Shown piece by piece: positions 30,182 to 37,411 of a stretch of DNA of 52,449 nucleotides (within the stretch, counting starts at the first letter, position 1; every line of letters begins with the position of its first letter). The notes beneath the pieces were generated by a model. That model did no database searches, was not told the origin of the DNA, and was given only the letters and a program-made list of their open reading frames with translations. The stretch is from an uncultured Collinsella sp. (GTDB taxonomy: Bacteria > Actinomycetota > Coriobacteriia > Coriobacteriales > Coriobacteriaceae), in the NCBI GenBank assembly GCA_900541725.1, contig UQLB01000017.1, forward strand, positions 1 through 52,449, given 5' to 3'. The position numbers were made by a program, and so were the translations under genes.

Positions 30182-30271
30182 CCCAGGCACCCGATCTTGG
30201 GGCTCAAGTGGTCGGGCGTGACCCATTAGGTCAACGCCCGACCGCTTTCACCCCAACCTCGGGCACCTGGG
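30182..30271 (-). repeat. Structured intergenic repeat, copy A (between aldolase and kinase)
   Basis: A 90-bp long hairpin. From outside inward on the plus strand: CCCAGG/CCTGGG, a CA-CA mismatch, CCCGA/TCGGG, a TC-CC mismatch, TTGGGG/CCCCAA, an internal loop, then GGTCGGGCGT/ACGCCCGACC and GACC/GGTC with a 5-nt loop. On the minus strand the CA mismatch becomes a tandem G-U pair, and the strand reads GGTGCC...AGGTTG...GAAAGCGG, matching the other two copies. No T-run follows. Confidence 0.8.
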
Positions 30272-30345
30272 AAACCTTTACTGAGTTGCGGCGATAACAC
30301 CGCCTTCATTTCCTGTAGTTGTTTTTATCTCCTAAGGAGAGCGAC

Positions 30346-31311
30346 ATGGAGAACAAGTACGTCTGCTCTGTCGATATCGGCGGAACTAAGATCGCGACTG
30401 CCATCATGGAGTACCCGGCTGACGGCAGCGTGCCCCGTCCCGTTTTTGAGGCCGAGGTTCCCACTGAGGCCCAAGAGGGCGGCGAGGCCGTCTTCCAGCG
30501 TATCGAGGCGTCCATCAAGGCTGCTCTCGAGGCGAATCCCGATGTCGAGGTCCTTGGCGTCGGCATCGGTGCCGCCGGCGTCGTCGATCCCAAGACGGGC
30601 GCCATCGCGTATGCCAACGAGATCATGCCCGGCTGGTCCGGCGTTCAGTTGGGGCCGCGCCTGCGCGAGGACCTCGGTCTTCCCGTTGCCGTCGTAGGCG
30701 ACGTGCAGGCTCATGCTCTGGGTGAGGCCCACTGGGGCGTCGGCAAGGGCAAGTTCTCCGTCTTGTGTCTTGGCATCGGTACGGGCATCGGCGGCGCATA
30801 TGTCGAGAACGGCCGCGTGATGCAGGGCTTCCATGGTGCTGCCGGTCATATGGGCCACATCGAGTGCTCGGCTGCCGCCGGCATTCCCTGCGCCTGCGGG
30901 CGTTCCGGCCATCTGGAGTCGGTTGCTTCGGGCACTTCCATTGGTCGTATGTACGATGAGCGCTTTGGTCGCGTCGACCCCAGCCGTCCTTCGGTCGGTC
31001 GCGATGTGAACGACCTGTGCCGTGCGGGCGACGCAAAGGCAACCGAGGTCATCCATGACGCCGGCTTTGCGCTGGGGGCCAGCTTGGGCTCGCTCGCTAA
31101 CATCCTGGACCCTGAGGTCATCGTGCTTTCGGGCGGCGTGATTCACCAAGGTCCCGATTGGCGTTCGCAGACGTGGAAGGATTCGGTGCACGAGGGCTAT
31201 GCCAGCCAGGCGCTCGATCCGCTTCAGGACACGCCGATCCTCATCGGTTCTCTGGAGGGCGATGCTCCGCTCATCGGTGCCGCCGAACACCTTCTTGCTT
31301 CGTTGAAGTAA
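30346..31311 (+). CDS. nanK: ROK-family sugar kinase, probable N-acetylmannosamine kinase
   Basis: A 321-residue ROK kinase. The phosphate-binding DIGGTK is at 10-15 and the catalytic Asp119 in VVGDVQAHAL. The second phosphate loop is GIGTGIGG (143-150). The zinc site is His171 with Cys182, Cys184 and, where many ROK proteins have a third Cys, His189 (CACGRSGHLE). Next to NanE, the most economical role is ATP-dependent phosphorylation of ManNAc to ManNAc-6-phosphate. Glucokinase-type activity cannot be excluded from sequence. ATG 30346 has CTAAGGAG 6 nt upstream. It is bracketed by two copies of the structured repeat in opposite orientations. Confidence 0.87.
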   Translation: MENKYVCSVDIGGTKIATAIMEYPADGSVPRPVFEAEVPTEAQEGGEAVFQRIEASIKAALEANPDVEVLGVGIGAAGVVDPKTGAIAYANEIMPGWSGVQLGPRLREDLGLPVAVVGDVQAHALGEAHWGVGKGKFSVLCLGIGTGIGGAYVENGRVMQGFHGAAGHMGHIECSAAAGIPCACGRSGHLESVASGTSIGRMYDERFGRVDPSRPSVGRDVNDLCRAGDAKATEVIHDAGFALGASLGSLANILDPEVIVLSGGVIHQGPDWRSQTWKDSVHEGYASQALDPLQDTPILIGSLEGDAPLIGAAEHLLASLK

Positions 31312-31328
31312 ACATAACTACCAAGTGT

Positions 31329-31426
31329 GCCTTCTGAGGTGCCGCAGATTGACGTGAAAGAGGAGCGAAGCGTACTTCGGTACGCGAGCGACGGTTTGAA
31401 CGTCAAGGTGCGGCGTCTCAGAAGGC
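31329..31426 (+). repeat. Structured intergenic repeat, copy B (between nanK and nanE)
   Basis: A 98-bp hairpin: GCCTTCTGAG (31329-31338) with CTCAGAAGGC (31417-31426), a tandem G-T pair, GCCGCA (31341-31346) with TGCGGC (31409-31414), TTGACGT (31349-31355) with ACGTCAA (31400-31406), the conserved GAAAGAGGAGCGAA loop strand, and a terminal GCGTAC/GTACGC stem (31370-31375, 31380-31385) with a TTCG tetraloop. Same family as copies A and C but on the plus strand. Confidence 0.85.
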
Positions 31427-31451
31427 TGTTTTGAGAAAGGTTGAGTCGAAC

Positions 31452-32138
31452 ATGACCGTTGATCCTTTGATCCAGTCCCTGAAGGGTAAGCTCGTCGTGA
31501 GCGTTCAGGCGTATATGGGCGAGCCGCTTCGTACGCCCGAGACCATGGCTCAAATGTCTCGTGCTTGCGAGCTCGGCGGCGCCGCCGCCATTCGCTGCCA
31601 AGGCCTTGCCGACATTGCCGCCATTAAGGGTCGCTGTGAGGTTCCCGTCATCGGCCTGTGGAAGGATGGGCACGAGGGCGTTTACATCACGCCGACGCTG
31701 CGTCACGCTCGCGCCTGCGTTGCTGCGGGTGCCGATATCGTGGCGATCGACGCCACCGATCGTCCGCGCCCCGATGGCAAGACGGTCGAGGATACTTTCC
31801 GCCCGCTGCACGAGGAGGGTGTGCTCCTGATGGCGGATTGTGCCACCATCGAGGATATTCGTCGTGCTGTTGACATGGGCTTCGACCTGGTGTCCACCAC
31901 GCTGTCTCATGGTGTTGCCGCTATCGATTGCTCCATGGCCGACGGTCCCGATCTGCCGCTCCTGCGCCAGGCGACTGAGGAATTCCCCGGCCTTCCCATC
32001 ATTTGCGAGGGTCGCGTGCATACGCCCGAGGAGGCTCGCGCTGCGATCGATGCTGGCGCCTGGGCCGTTGTCGTCGGCACCGCCATCACGCACCCCACGA
32101 GTATTACGAGTTGGTTCAAGGCTGCGCTTGAGGCGTAA
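31452..32138 (+). CDS. nanE: N-acetylmannosamine-6-phosphate 2-epimerase
   Basis: NanE converts ManNAc-6-phosphate to GlcNAc-6-phosphate, linking sialic acid breakdown to amino sugar metabolism. The 228-residue product is a TIM barrel of normal length with the family blocks SVQAYMGEPL (18-26), AIRCQG (46-51), IGLWKDGHEGVYITP (67-81, Lys71), AIDATDRPRP (98-107) and CEGRVHTPEEA. This is the gene that best identifies the locus as sialic acid utilisation. No nagA or nagB is present in the window, so later steps must be encoded elsewhere. ATG 31452 follows GAGAAAGG by 11 nt. A terminator lies about 50 nt after its stop. Confidence 0.93.
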   Translation: MTVDPLIQSLKGKLVVSVQAYMGEPLRTPETMAQMSRACELGGAAAIRCQGLADIAAIKGRCEVPVIGLWKDGHEGVYITPTLRHARACVAAGADIVAIDATDRPRPDGKTVEDTFRPLHEEGVLLMADCATIEDIRRAVDMGFDLVSTTLSHGVAAIDCSMADGPDLPLLRQATEEFPGLPIICEGRVHTPEEARAAIDAGAWAVVVGTAITHPTSITSWFKAALEA

Positions 32139-32189
32139 GACGGGCCTCGTATCCGCTCGGGGCGGTATACTCAATATAGGCAATTGACC

Positions 32190-32226
32190 GCGCGGGATCC
32201 GGGTTGCTGGGTCCCGCGCTTGTTTT
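32190..32226 (+). terminator. Terminator of the sialic acid operon
   Basis: GCGCGGGATCC (32190-32200) pairs with GGGTCCCGCGC (32209-32219; one G-T pair) around an 8-nt loop, followed by TTGTTTT. It ends 13 nt before the rapZ start, so some transcription reading through may feed rapZ. Confidence 0.85.
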
Positions 32227-32239
32227 CGGGAGGCAGCAC

Positions 32240-33160
32240 ATGCAAAAGGGAGATGCCATGGATGCGGCGGAGCGCTCGGAGCGCATCCCCGATATCGTCA
32301 TCATCACCGGAATGTCCGGATCGGGCCGCACGCAGGCCATGCACGTGTTCGAGGACATGGGCTATTTTTGCATCGATAACCTGCCTCCGCGTCTCATCGC
32401 CCAGCTTGCCGAGCTCGTCGGCATCAATACGGGCGTGGGCAGGCATCTCGCCGTTACCTGCGATTTGCGTAGCCAGGGACTGTTTGACGAGTTGCTCGAT
32501 GCGGTCGCCGCGCTCGAAGAGCGCGAGATGAGCTGCGACATCGTGTTCCTGGAGGCTTCTGACGAGGTGCTGATTCGTCGCTACAGCGAAAATCGCCGCC
32601 GTCATCCCATTGCCAAGCCGGGGGAGACTACGGCCGATGCCATTCAGCGCGAGCGCCTTCAGCTTCAGGGCGTGCGCGACCGAGCCGATATGATTATCGA
32701 CACGAGCCGTCTGCGCACCTCTGCGCTGCGTAACAAGCTACGTATGGCATTTTCCGAGCTGTCCGACCAGCAGCTCATGGACGTCCACGTGTTCTCGTTT
32801 GGCTTTAAGCACGGCATGCCCGTCGAGGCGGACATTATGATCGACGTTCGCTTCCTGCCTAATCCGTTCTACGATCCCGAGATGCGCACGATGACCGGTC
32901 TCGATAAAAAGGTCTCCGATTTTGTTCTGGACCACCCCAAGACGCAGGAGTTTTGGAAGGCTTGGACACAGCTGCTCGATACGGTGATGCCGGGCTATAT
33001 CGCGGAGGGTAAGCCGCAGCTTTCTATCGCCATCGGCTGCACGGGCGGCCAGCACCGCAGCGTTGCCATTGCCGAGGCCACGGCACGTTATTTGGAAGGC
33101 GCCCAATATCACGTGAGCATTTCCCATCGCGACCTGTCGCGCGCCAACACGAAGGCATAG
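32240..33160 (+). CDS. rapZ: RapZ/YvcJ-family nucleotide-binding protein
   Basis: A 306-residue protein of the RapZ (YvcJ) family. E. coli RapZ is an RNA-binding adaptor in amino sugar control; Gram-positive homologues bind nucleotides and their role is less clear. The N-terminal P-loop is GMSGSGRT (24-31), with Arg instead of Lys, as I recall for actinobacterial members. GYFCIDNLPP follows (41-50). The C-terminal domain carries FSFGFKHGMP, DVRFLPNPF and IGCTGGQHRSV, the conserved RapZ signatures. The start at 32240 has GGGAGG 6 nt upstream; ATG 32258 with AAGGGAGA is an equal alternative. whiA follows after 6 nt. Confidence 0.93.
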   Translation: MQKGDAMDAAERSERIPDIVIITGMSGSGRTQAMHVFEDMGYFCIDNLPPRLIAQLAELVGINTGVGRHLAVTCDLRSQGLFDELLDAVAALEEREMSCDIVFLEASDEVLIRRYSENRRRHPIAKPGETTADAIQRERLQLQGVRDRADMIIDTSRLRTSALRNKLRMAFSELSDQQLMDVHVFSFGFKHGMPVEADIMIDVRFLPNPFYDPEMRTMTGLDKKVSDFVLDHPKTQEFWKAWTQLLDTVMPGYIAEGKPQLSIAIGCTGGQHRSVAIAEATARYLEGAQYHVSISHRDLSRANTKA

Positions 33161-33166
33161 GCCTGC

Positions 33167-34096
33167 ATGTCGTTTACCGCTGAGGTGCGCGACGAGCTTG
33201 CGCGCTGCGAACCCGAATGTGAATACTGCGATTTGTCGACGCTCGCCGCCCTCACGCGCGTGAGTGGTACGCTCTCGCTTACCGGCTCTGGGCGGTATCG
33301 TTTGACGGTTGCGACTGAGACGGGAGCCGTCGCGCGCACGATGATCACGCTGACGCATCGTATCCTTAAGCTCAAAACGGAGTTCACCGTCCGCAAATCT
33401 GTATTGCATAAGGTTCGAAACTACCTCATCACCTTGCCTGATCAGCCAGACCTGGATAAGGCTCTGGTGCTGCTGGGTATCCTCGACCGTAGGGGAGGAC
33501 TTGTCGCCGGCGTACCCCGACACATCGTTGCCCGTCCCTGCTGCAGGCTTGCCTACATCCGCGGCGCGCTCATCGCGGGCGGCTTCGTGGCCGATCCACG
33601 AGGCGATTTTCATTTGGAGATCGCGGTGCAGGGCGAGCAATATGCCAAGGGGCTTTGCGATCTGTTGGAGCAGATTGGGGTCCATGCTCGTGTTAATGCA
33701 CGGCGGGGGTCATATGCCGTGTACATTAAGAGCGCCGAGGAAATCGAGCATTTATTAAAGCTGATTGGTGCCAAGCGCAGCGTTGCCGAGATTGAGGAGG
33801 CGCGCGCGGTCAAGTTGGTTAAGAACGATGTGAACCGTCGCGTGAACGCCGAGCTCGCCAACCAGACCAGAAGCGCCGGTGCTGCCCAACATCAGCTTGC
33901 GCTTATCGATGAGCTCGAGCAGCGCGGCCTTCGCGATGCGCTTCCGGATGCCTTGGCGGTCTTTTGCGACCTGCGCGAGCGCTATCCCGATCTGTCGCTG
34001 CGTGATTTAGGGGAGATGGCTGACCCTCCCTTGTCGAAGTCGGCCCTCTACCATCGAGTTTTGAGGCTTGAAAAGCTCATTGAAGCAAACGGGTAG
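33167..34096 (+). CDS. whiA: DNA-binding protein WhiA
   Basis: A 309-residue WhiA homologue, a transcription factor that controls sporulation septation in Streptomyces and affects division in Bacillus. The N-terminal half is a degenerate LAGLIDADG homing-endonuclease fold (SFTAEVRDELAR start, CCRLAYIRGALIAGGFV near 124-140). The C-terminal ~80 residues form the helix-turn-helix (LSLRDLGEMADPPLSKSALYHRVLRL). In many Gram-positive genomes rapZ, yvcK and whiA are consecutive; here yvcK is missing between them. Confidence 0.94.
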   Translation: MSFTAEVRDELARCEPECEYCDLSTLAALTRVSGTLSLTGSGRYRLTVATETGAVARTMITLTHRILKLKTEFTVRKSVLHKVRNYLITLPDQPDLDKALVLLGILDRRGGLVAGVPRHIVARPCCRLAYIRGALIAGGFVADPRGDFHLEIAVQGEQYAKGLCDLLEQIGVHARVNARRGSYAVYIKSAEEIEHLLKLIGAKRSVAEIEEARAVKLVKNDVNRRVNAELANQTRSAGAAQHQLALIDELEQRGLRDALPDALAVFCDLRERYPDLSLRDLGEMADPPLSKSALYHRVLRLEKLIEANG

Positions 34097-34211
34097 TTTA
34101 AAGTATCGACTTATATACGGATTTAGCTGCTATTTTATTCTTTAAAACGTTTTAACGTAAATTTGATTTTCAATTTCGACTATTCTCGTGATTTTCAAGT
34201 CAAAAAAAAGG

Positions 34212-34217
34212 TATATT
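34212..34217 (+). promoter_or_regulatory. Probable -10 box of gap
   Basis: TATATT at 34212-34217 lies directly after an A8 tract. The region 34097-34211 is the most A/T-rich interval in this part of the window. No convincing TTGACA-like box sits at the right distance (TGATTT at 34189-34194 is the best match). gap begins about 70 nt downstream. Confidence 0.35.
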
Positions 34218-34289
34218 AGGCGAGTGGTTAGTTTGTGGGCCTCAACGGCGGGCGCTGTAGCTCGCGGGGGCCTTACGAAAGGAGACACA

Positions 34290-35315
34290 ATGGCAGTAAA
34301 GGTTGCTATTAACGGCTTCGGTCGCATCGGTCGTCTGGCTTTCCGTCAGATGTTCGGTCATGAGGGCTCCGAGATCGTCGCTATCAACGACCTCACCTCT
34401 CCCGATATGCTCGCTTACCTGCTGAAGTACGACTCCACGCAGGGCAACTACGCTCGCGATCACGAGGTCGTTGCTGGCGAGGATTCCATCACCGTTGACG
34501 GCAAGGAGATCAAGATCTACAAGGAGGCCGACGCCAACAACCTGCCTTGGGGCGACCTCGACGTCGACGTCGTTCTCGAGTGCACCGGCTTCTACACCAG
34601 CAAGGCTAAGGCTCAGGCCCACATCAACGCTGGCGCCAAGAAGGTCGTCATCTCCGCTCCGGCTGGCAGCGATCTGCCCACCATCGTGTACAACGTCAAC
34701 CATGAGACGCTGACCGCTGAGGACAACATCATCTCCGCTGCTTCCTGCACCACCAACTGCCTCGCCCCGATGGCCAAGGGTCTGAACGACTTCGCTCCCA
34801 TCGTGTCCGGCATCATGACCACCATTCACGCCTGGACTGGCGACCAGATGCCGCTCGACGGCCCGCAGCGTAAGGGCAACAAGCGTCGTAGCCGCGCCTG
34901 CGCCGTCAACATCGTCCCCAACACCACCGGTGCTGCCAAGGCTATCGGCCTGGTTCTCCCCGAGCTCAACGGTAAGCTCATCGGTGCCGCCCAGCGCGTC
35001 CCGACGCCGACCGGCTCCATCACCAACCTCTACGCTGTCGTTGACAAGAAGGTCACCGTCGACGAGGTCAACGCTGCTATGAAGGCCTACGCTGCCACCA
35101 TCTCCGAGACCTTCGGTTACAACGAGGACGACATCGTCTCCACCGACATCATCGGCGAGACCCACGGCTCCATCTTCGACGCCACTCAGACCATGTGCTC
35201 TGATCTCGGCAACGGCCAGACCCTCGTTCAGGTCACCTCTTGGTACGACAACGAGAACTCCTACACCTCTCAGATGGTCCGCACCATCAAGTACTTCGAG
35301 AAGTTCGTTGCTTAA
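34290..35315 (+). CDS. gap: Glyceraldehyde-3-phosphate dehydrogenase
   Basis: The 341-residue type I GAPDH oxidises glyceraldehyde 3-phosphate to 1,3-bisphosphoglycerate with NAD and phosphate. The Rossmann motif INGFGRIGR (7-15), the active site SAASCTTNCLAP with Cys153, and the base His180 in TTIHAW are all present. NDL at 33-35 fits NAD specificity. Codon usage is strongly biased, as expected of a highly expressed gene. AAAGGAG lies 5 nt before ATG 34290, which is preferred over an in-frame codon at 34188 that precedes the likely promoter. A terminator follows, so it may be transcribed partly on its own. Confidence 0.98.
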   Translation: MAVKVAINGFGRIGRLAFRQMFGHEGSEIVAINDLTSPDMLAYLLKYDSTQGNYARDHEVVAGEDSITVDGKEIKIYKEADANNLPWGDLDVDVVLECTGFYTSKAKAQAHINAGAKKVVISAPAGSDLPTIVYNVNHETLTAEDNIISAASCTTNCLAPMAKGLNDFAPIVSGIMTTIHAWTGDQMPLDGPQRKGNKRRSRACAVNIVPNTTGAAKAIGLVLPELNGKLIGAAQRVPTPTGSITNLYAVVDKKVTVDEVNAAMKAYAATISETFGYNEDDIVSTDIIGETHGSIFDATQTMCSDLGNGQTLVQVTSWYDNENSYTSQMVRTIKYFEKFVA

Positions 35316-35354
35316 TTTAGCTTTTAGCGAATAGCTCGTTGAGCGTCTAAAGAA

Positions 35355-35399
35355 GGGCGCGGCCTCATAGGGCTTACACCCTAGGGTCGCGCCCTTTTT
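35355..35399 (+). terminator. Terminator after gap
   Basis: GGGCGCG (35355-35361) with CGCGCCC (35388-35394), extended inside by CC/GG and AGGG/CCCT, then TTTTT. It is a strong intrinsic terminator or attenuator between gap and pgk. Confidence 0.9.
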
Positions 35400-35455
35400 A
35401 TAGGAAATCGTCTGCCGTAATGGGAGGCAGACACGTACGAAAGGTAGAAGCAAAC

Positions 35456-36646
35456 ATGGCCTTTACCAAGAAGACCGTCCGCGACATCGATGTCGACGGC
35501 AAGCGCGTTCTCGTCCGCGTCGACTTCAACGTGCCTATCAAGGATGGCGTCGTTGGCGACACCACCCGTATCAAGGCTGCCCTGCCCACCATCAACTATC
35601 TCGTTGAGCACAATGCTCGCGTCATCCTCATGAGCCACCTCGGCCGTCCCGATGGCACCGGCTTCCAGCCCGAGCTGTCCCTCGAGCCCGTCGCCAAGAA
35701 GCTCGCCGAGCTCTCTGGTCTCGACGTTGCCTTTGTCGCCGACACCTACGGCGAGAAGGCTGCCGAGGCTGTCGCTGCTGTCGAGCCGGGCAAGGTTCTC
35801 GTTCTCGAGAACGTCCGCTTCGACAAGCGTGAGAAGAAGAACGATCCCGAGATCGCCAAGAAGCTCGCTTCCTATGGTGACGTCTTCGTTCTCGATGCCT
35901 TCGGCACCGCCCACCGCGCCCAGGGTTCCGTCGTGGGCCCCGCCGCTTACCTGCCTGCCGTCGCTGGCTTCCTGCTCGAGAAGGAGGTCGACACGCTGAC
36001 CGGCATCTTCGCCGAGCCCGAGCGCCCCTTCGTCGCCATCGTCGGCGGTTCCAAGGTTTCCTCCAAGATCGGCGTTCTCGATCACCTCATCGACTCCGCT
36101 GACACCCTGATCATCGGTGGCGGCATGGCCTACACCTTCTTCCTGGCTCAGGGCCTGTCCGTCGGTCAGTCCCTCAAGGAAGAGGACTGGGTCGAGCGCG
36201 CCGGCGAGATGCTCAAGAAGGCCGAGGAGAAGGGCGTCAAGATCCTGCTCCCCATCGACAATCGCGTTGCCGATCACTTTGGCGAGGACGCTGTCCCCGA
36301 GGTTGTCGCTTCCGACGCTATCCCTGACGACCGCGAGGGCATGGACATCGGCCCCAAGACCGAGGAGCTTTACGCCGAGGCCGTCAAGGGCGCCAAGACC
36401 GTGTTCTGGAATGGCCCCATGGGCGTCTTCGAGTTCGACAACTTCGCTCACGGCACCCAGGCTATCGCCGAGGCTGTCGCCGAGGCCGACTGCACCTCGA
36501 TCATCGGCGGTGGTGACTCTGTCGCAGCTGTCAACAAGTTCAACCTGGCCGACAAGATGAGCTGGATCTCCACCGGCGGTGGCGCTTCCATGGAGCTCGT
36601 CGAGGGTAAGGCCCTGCCCGGAGTGGAGGCGCTTCTCGATGCCTAA
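35456..36646 (+). CDS. pgk: Phosphoglycerate kinase
   Basis: The 396-residue enzyme transfers phosphate from 1,3-bisphosphoglycerate to ADP in glycolysis. The N-terminal VLVRVDFNVP (19-28), the SHLGRPDG substrate loop (about 61-68), the hinge GGSKVSSKIGVL and the C-terminal nucleotide loop GGGDSVAA are conserved, and the length is normal. ATG 35456 has AAAGG 11 nt upstream. The pgk stop overlaps the tpiA start by 8 nt. Confidence 0.98.
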   Translation: MAFTKKTVRDIDVDGKRVLVRVDFNVPIKDGVVGDTTRIKAALPTINYLVEHNARVILMSHLGRPDGTGFQPELSLEPVAKKLAELSGLDVAFVADTYGEKAAEAVAAVEPGKVLVLENVRFDKREKKNDPEIAKKLASYGDVFVLDAFGTAHRAQGSVVGPAAYLPAVAGFLLEKEVDTLTGIFAEPERPFVAIVGGSKVSSKIGVLDHLIDSADTLIIGGGMAYTFFLAQGLSVGQSLKEEDWVERAGEMLKKAEEKGVKILLPIDNRVADHFGEDAVPEVVASDAIPDDREGMDIGPKTEELYAEAVKGAKTVFWNGPMGVFEFDNFAHGTQAIAEAVAEADCTSIIGGGDSVAAVNKFNLADKMSWISTGGGASMELVEGKALPGVEALLDA

Positions 36647-37406
36647 TCGCACCCTTCTTATCGCTGGTAACTGGAAGATGAACAACGACGTCGCCGAGGC
36701 CGCCAAGCTCGCCGACGAGCTGGCTCAGGCTCTGCCCGAGGTTCCGGCTGGCGTCGAGGTGCTCGTCTGCCCTCCGACCATCGACATCACCACGGTTCAT
36801 GACCGCATTCAGGCTGCCCCCATCGCCCTCGGTGCACAGAACGTGTACTGGGAGGCCAAGGGTGCCTTCACCGGTGAGTCCTCTTGCGACATGCTCAAGT
36901 CCGCTGGCTGCACCTACTGCATCATCGGTCACTCCGAGCGTCGTGACTACTTCCACGAGACCGATGAGGATCAGAACAAGAAGGCCAAGGCCCTCGTTGC
37001 CGCCGGTCTTGTTCCCGTCTTCTGCTGCGGCGAGTCCCTCGAGGTCCGCGAGGCTGGCACCTATGTCGAGCACGTCGTGAACCAGGTCAAGGCTGGCCTT
37101 GCTGGTCTTGAGATCACCTGCCCCAAGCAGGTCGTCGTCGCCTACGAGCCCATCTGGGCCATCGGCACCGGCAAGACCGCTACCGCTGAGGACGCCCAGG
37201 AGGTCTGCGGCGCTATCCGTGAGACCCTCAAGGAGATGTTCGGCGAGGAGCTCGCCAACGGCATCCGCGTTCTCTATGGTGGCTCTGCCAAGCCCGGCAA
37301 CATCGCTGAGCTCGTCGCCAAGCCCGACGTTGACGGCGCCCTCGTGGGCGGCGCTTCGCTCAAGGCTGCCGACTTCGCCTCTATGGTCGTCAAGGCAGGC
37401 GAGTAG
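36639..37406 (+). CDS. tpiA: Triosephosphate isomerase
   Basis: The 255-residue TIM barrel interconverts dihydroxyacetone phosphate and glyceraldehyde 3-phosphate. AGNWKMN (about 9-15, substrate Lys), the HSERR electrophile His loop, the catalytic-Glu loop AYEPIWAIGTG and the phosphate-binding YGGS are all present. Its ATG lies inside the last codons of pgk (ATGCCTAA), with GGAG a few bases upstream, which indicates translational coupling. Confidence 0.98.
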   Translation: MPNRTLLIAGNWKMNNDVAEAAKLADELAQALPEVPAGVEVLVCPPTIDITTVHDRIQAAPIALGAQNVYWEAKGAFTGESSCDMLKSAGCTYCIIGHSERRDYFHETDEDQNKKAKALVAAGLVPVFCCGESLEVREAGTYVEHVVNQVKAGLAGLEITCPKQVVVAYEPIWAIGTGKTATAEDAQEVCGAIRETLKEMFGEELANGIRVLYGGSAKPGNIAELVAKPDVDGALVGGASLKAADFASMVVKAGE

Positions 37407-37411
37407 GACAT

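Noticed and set aside
30276..30330. Possible terminator between structured repeat A and nanK (GGCG/CGCC near 30290-30304 with TTGTTTTTA downstream)
   Set aside because: The stem is only 4 bp and the T-run is too far from it.
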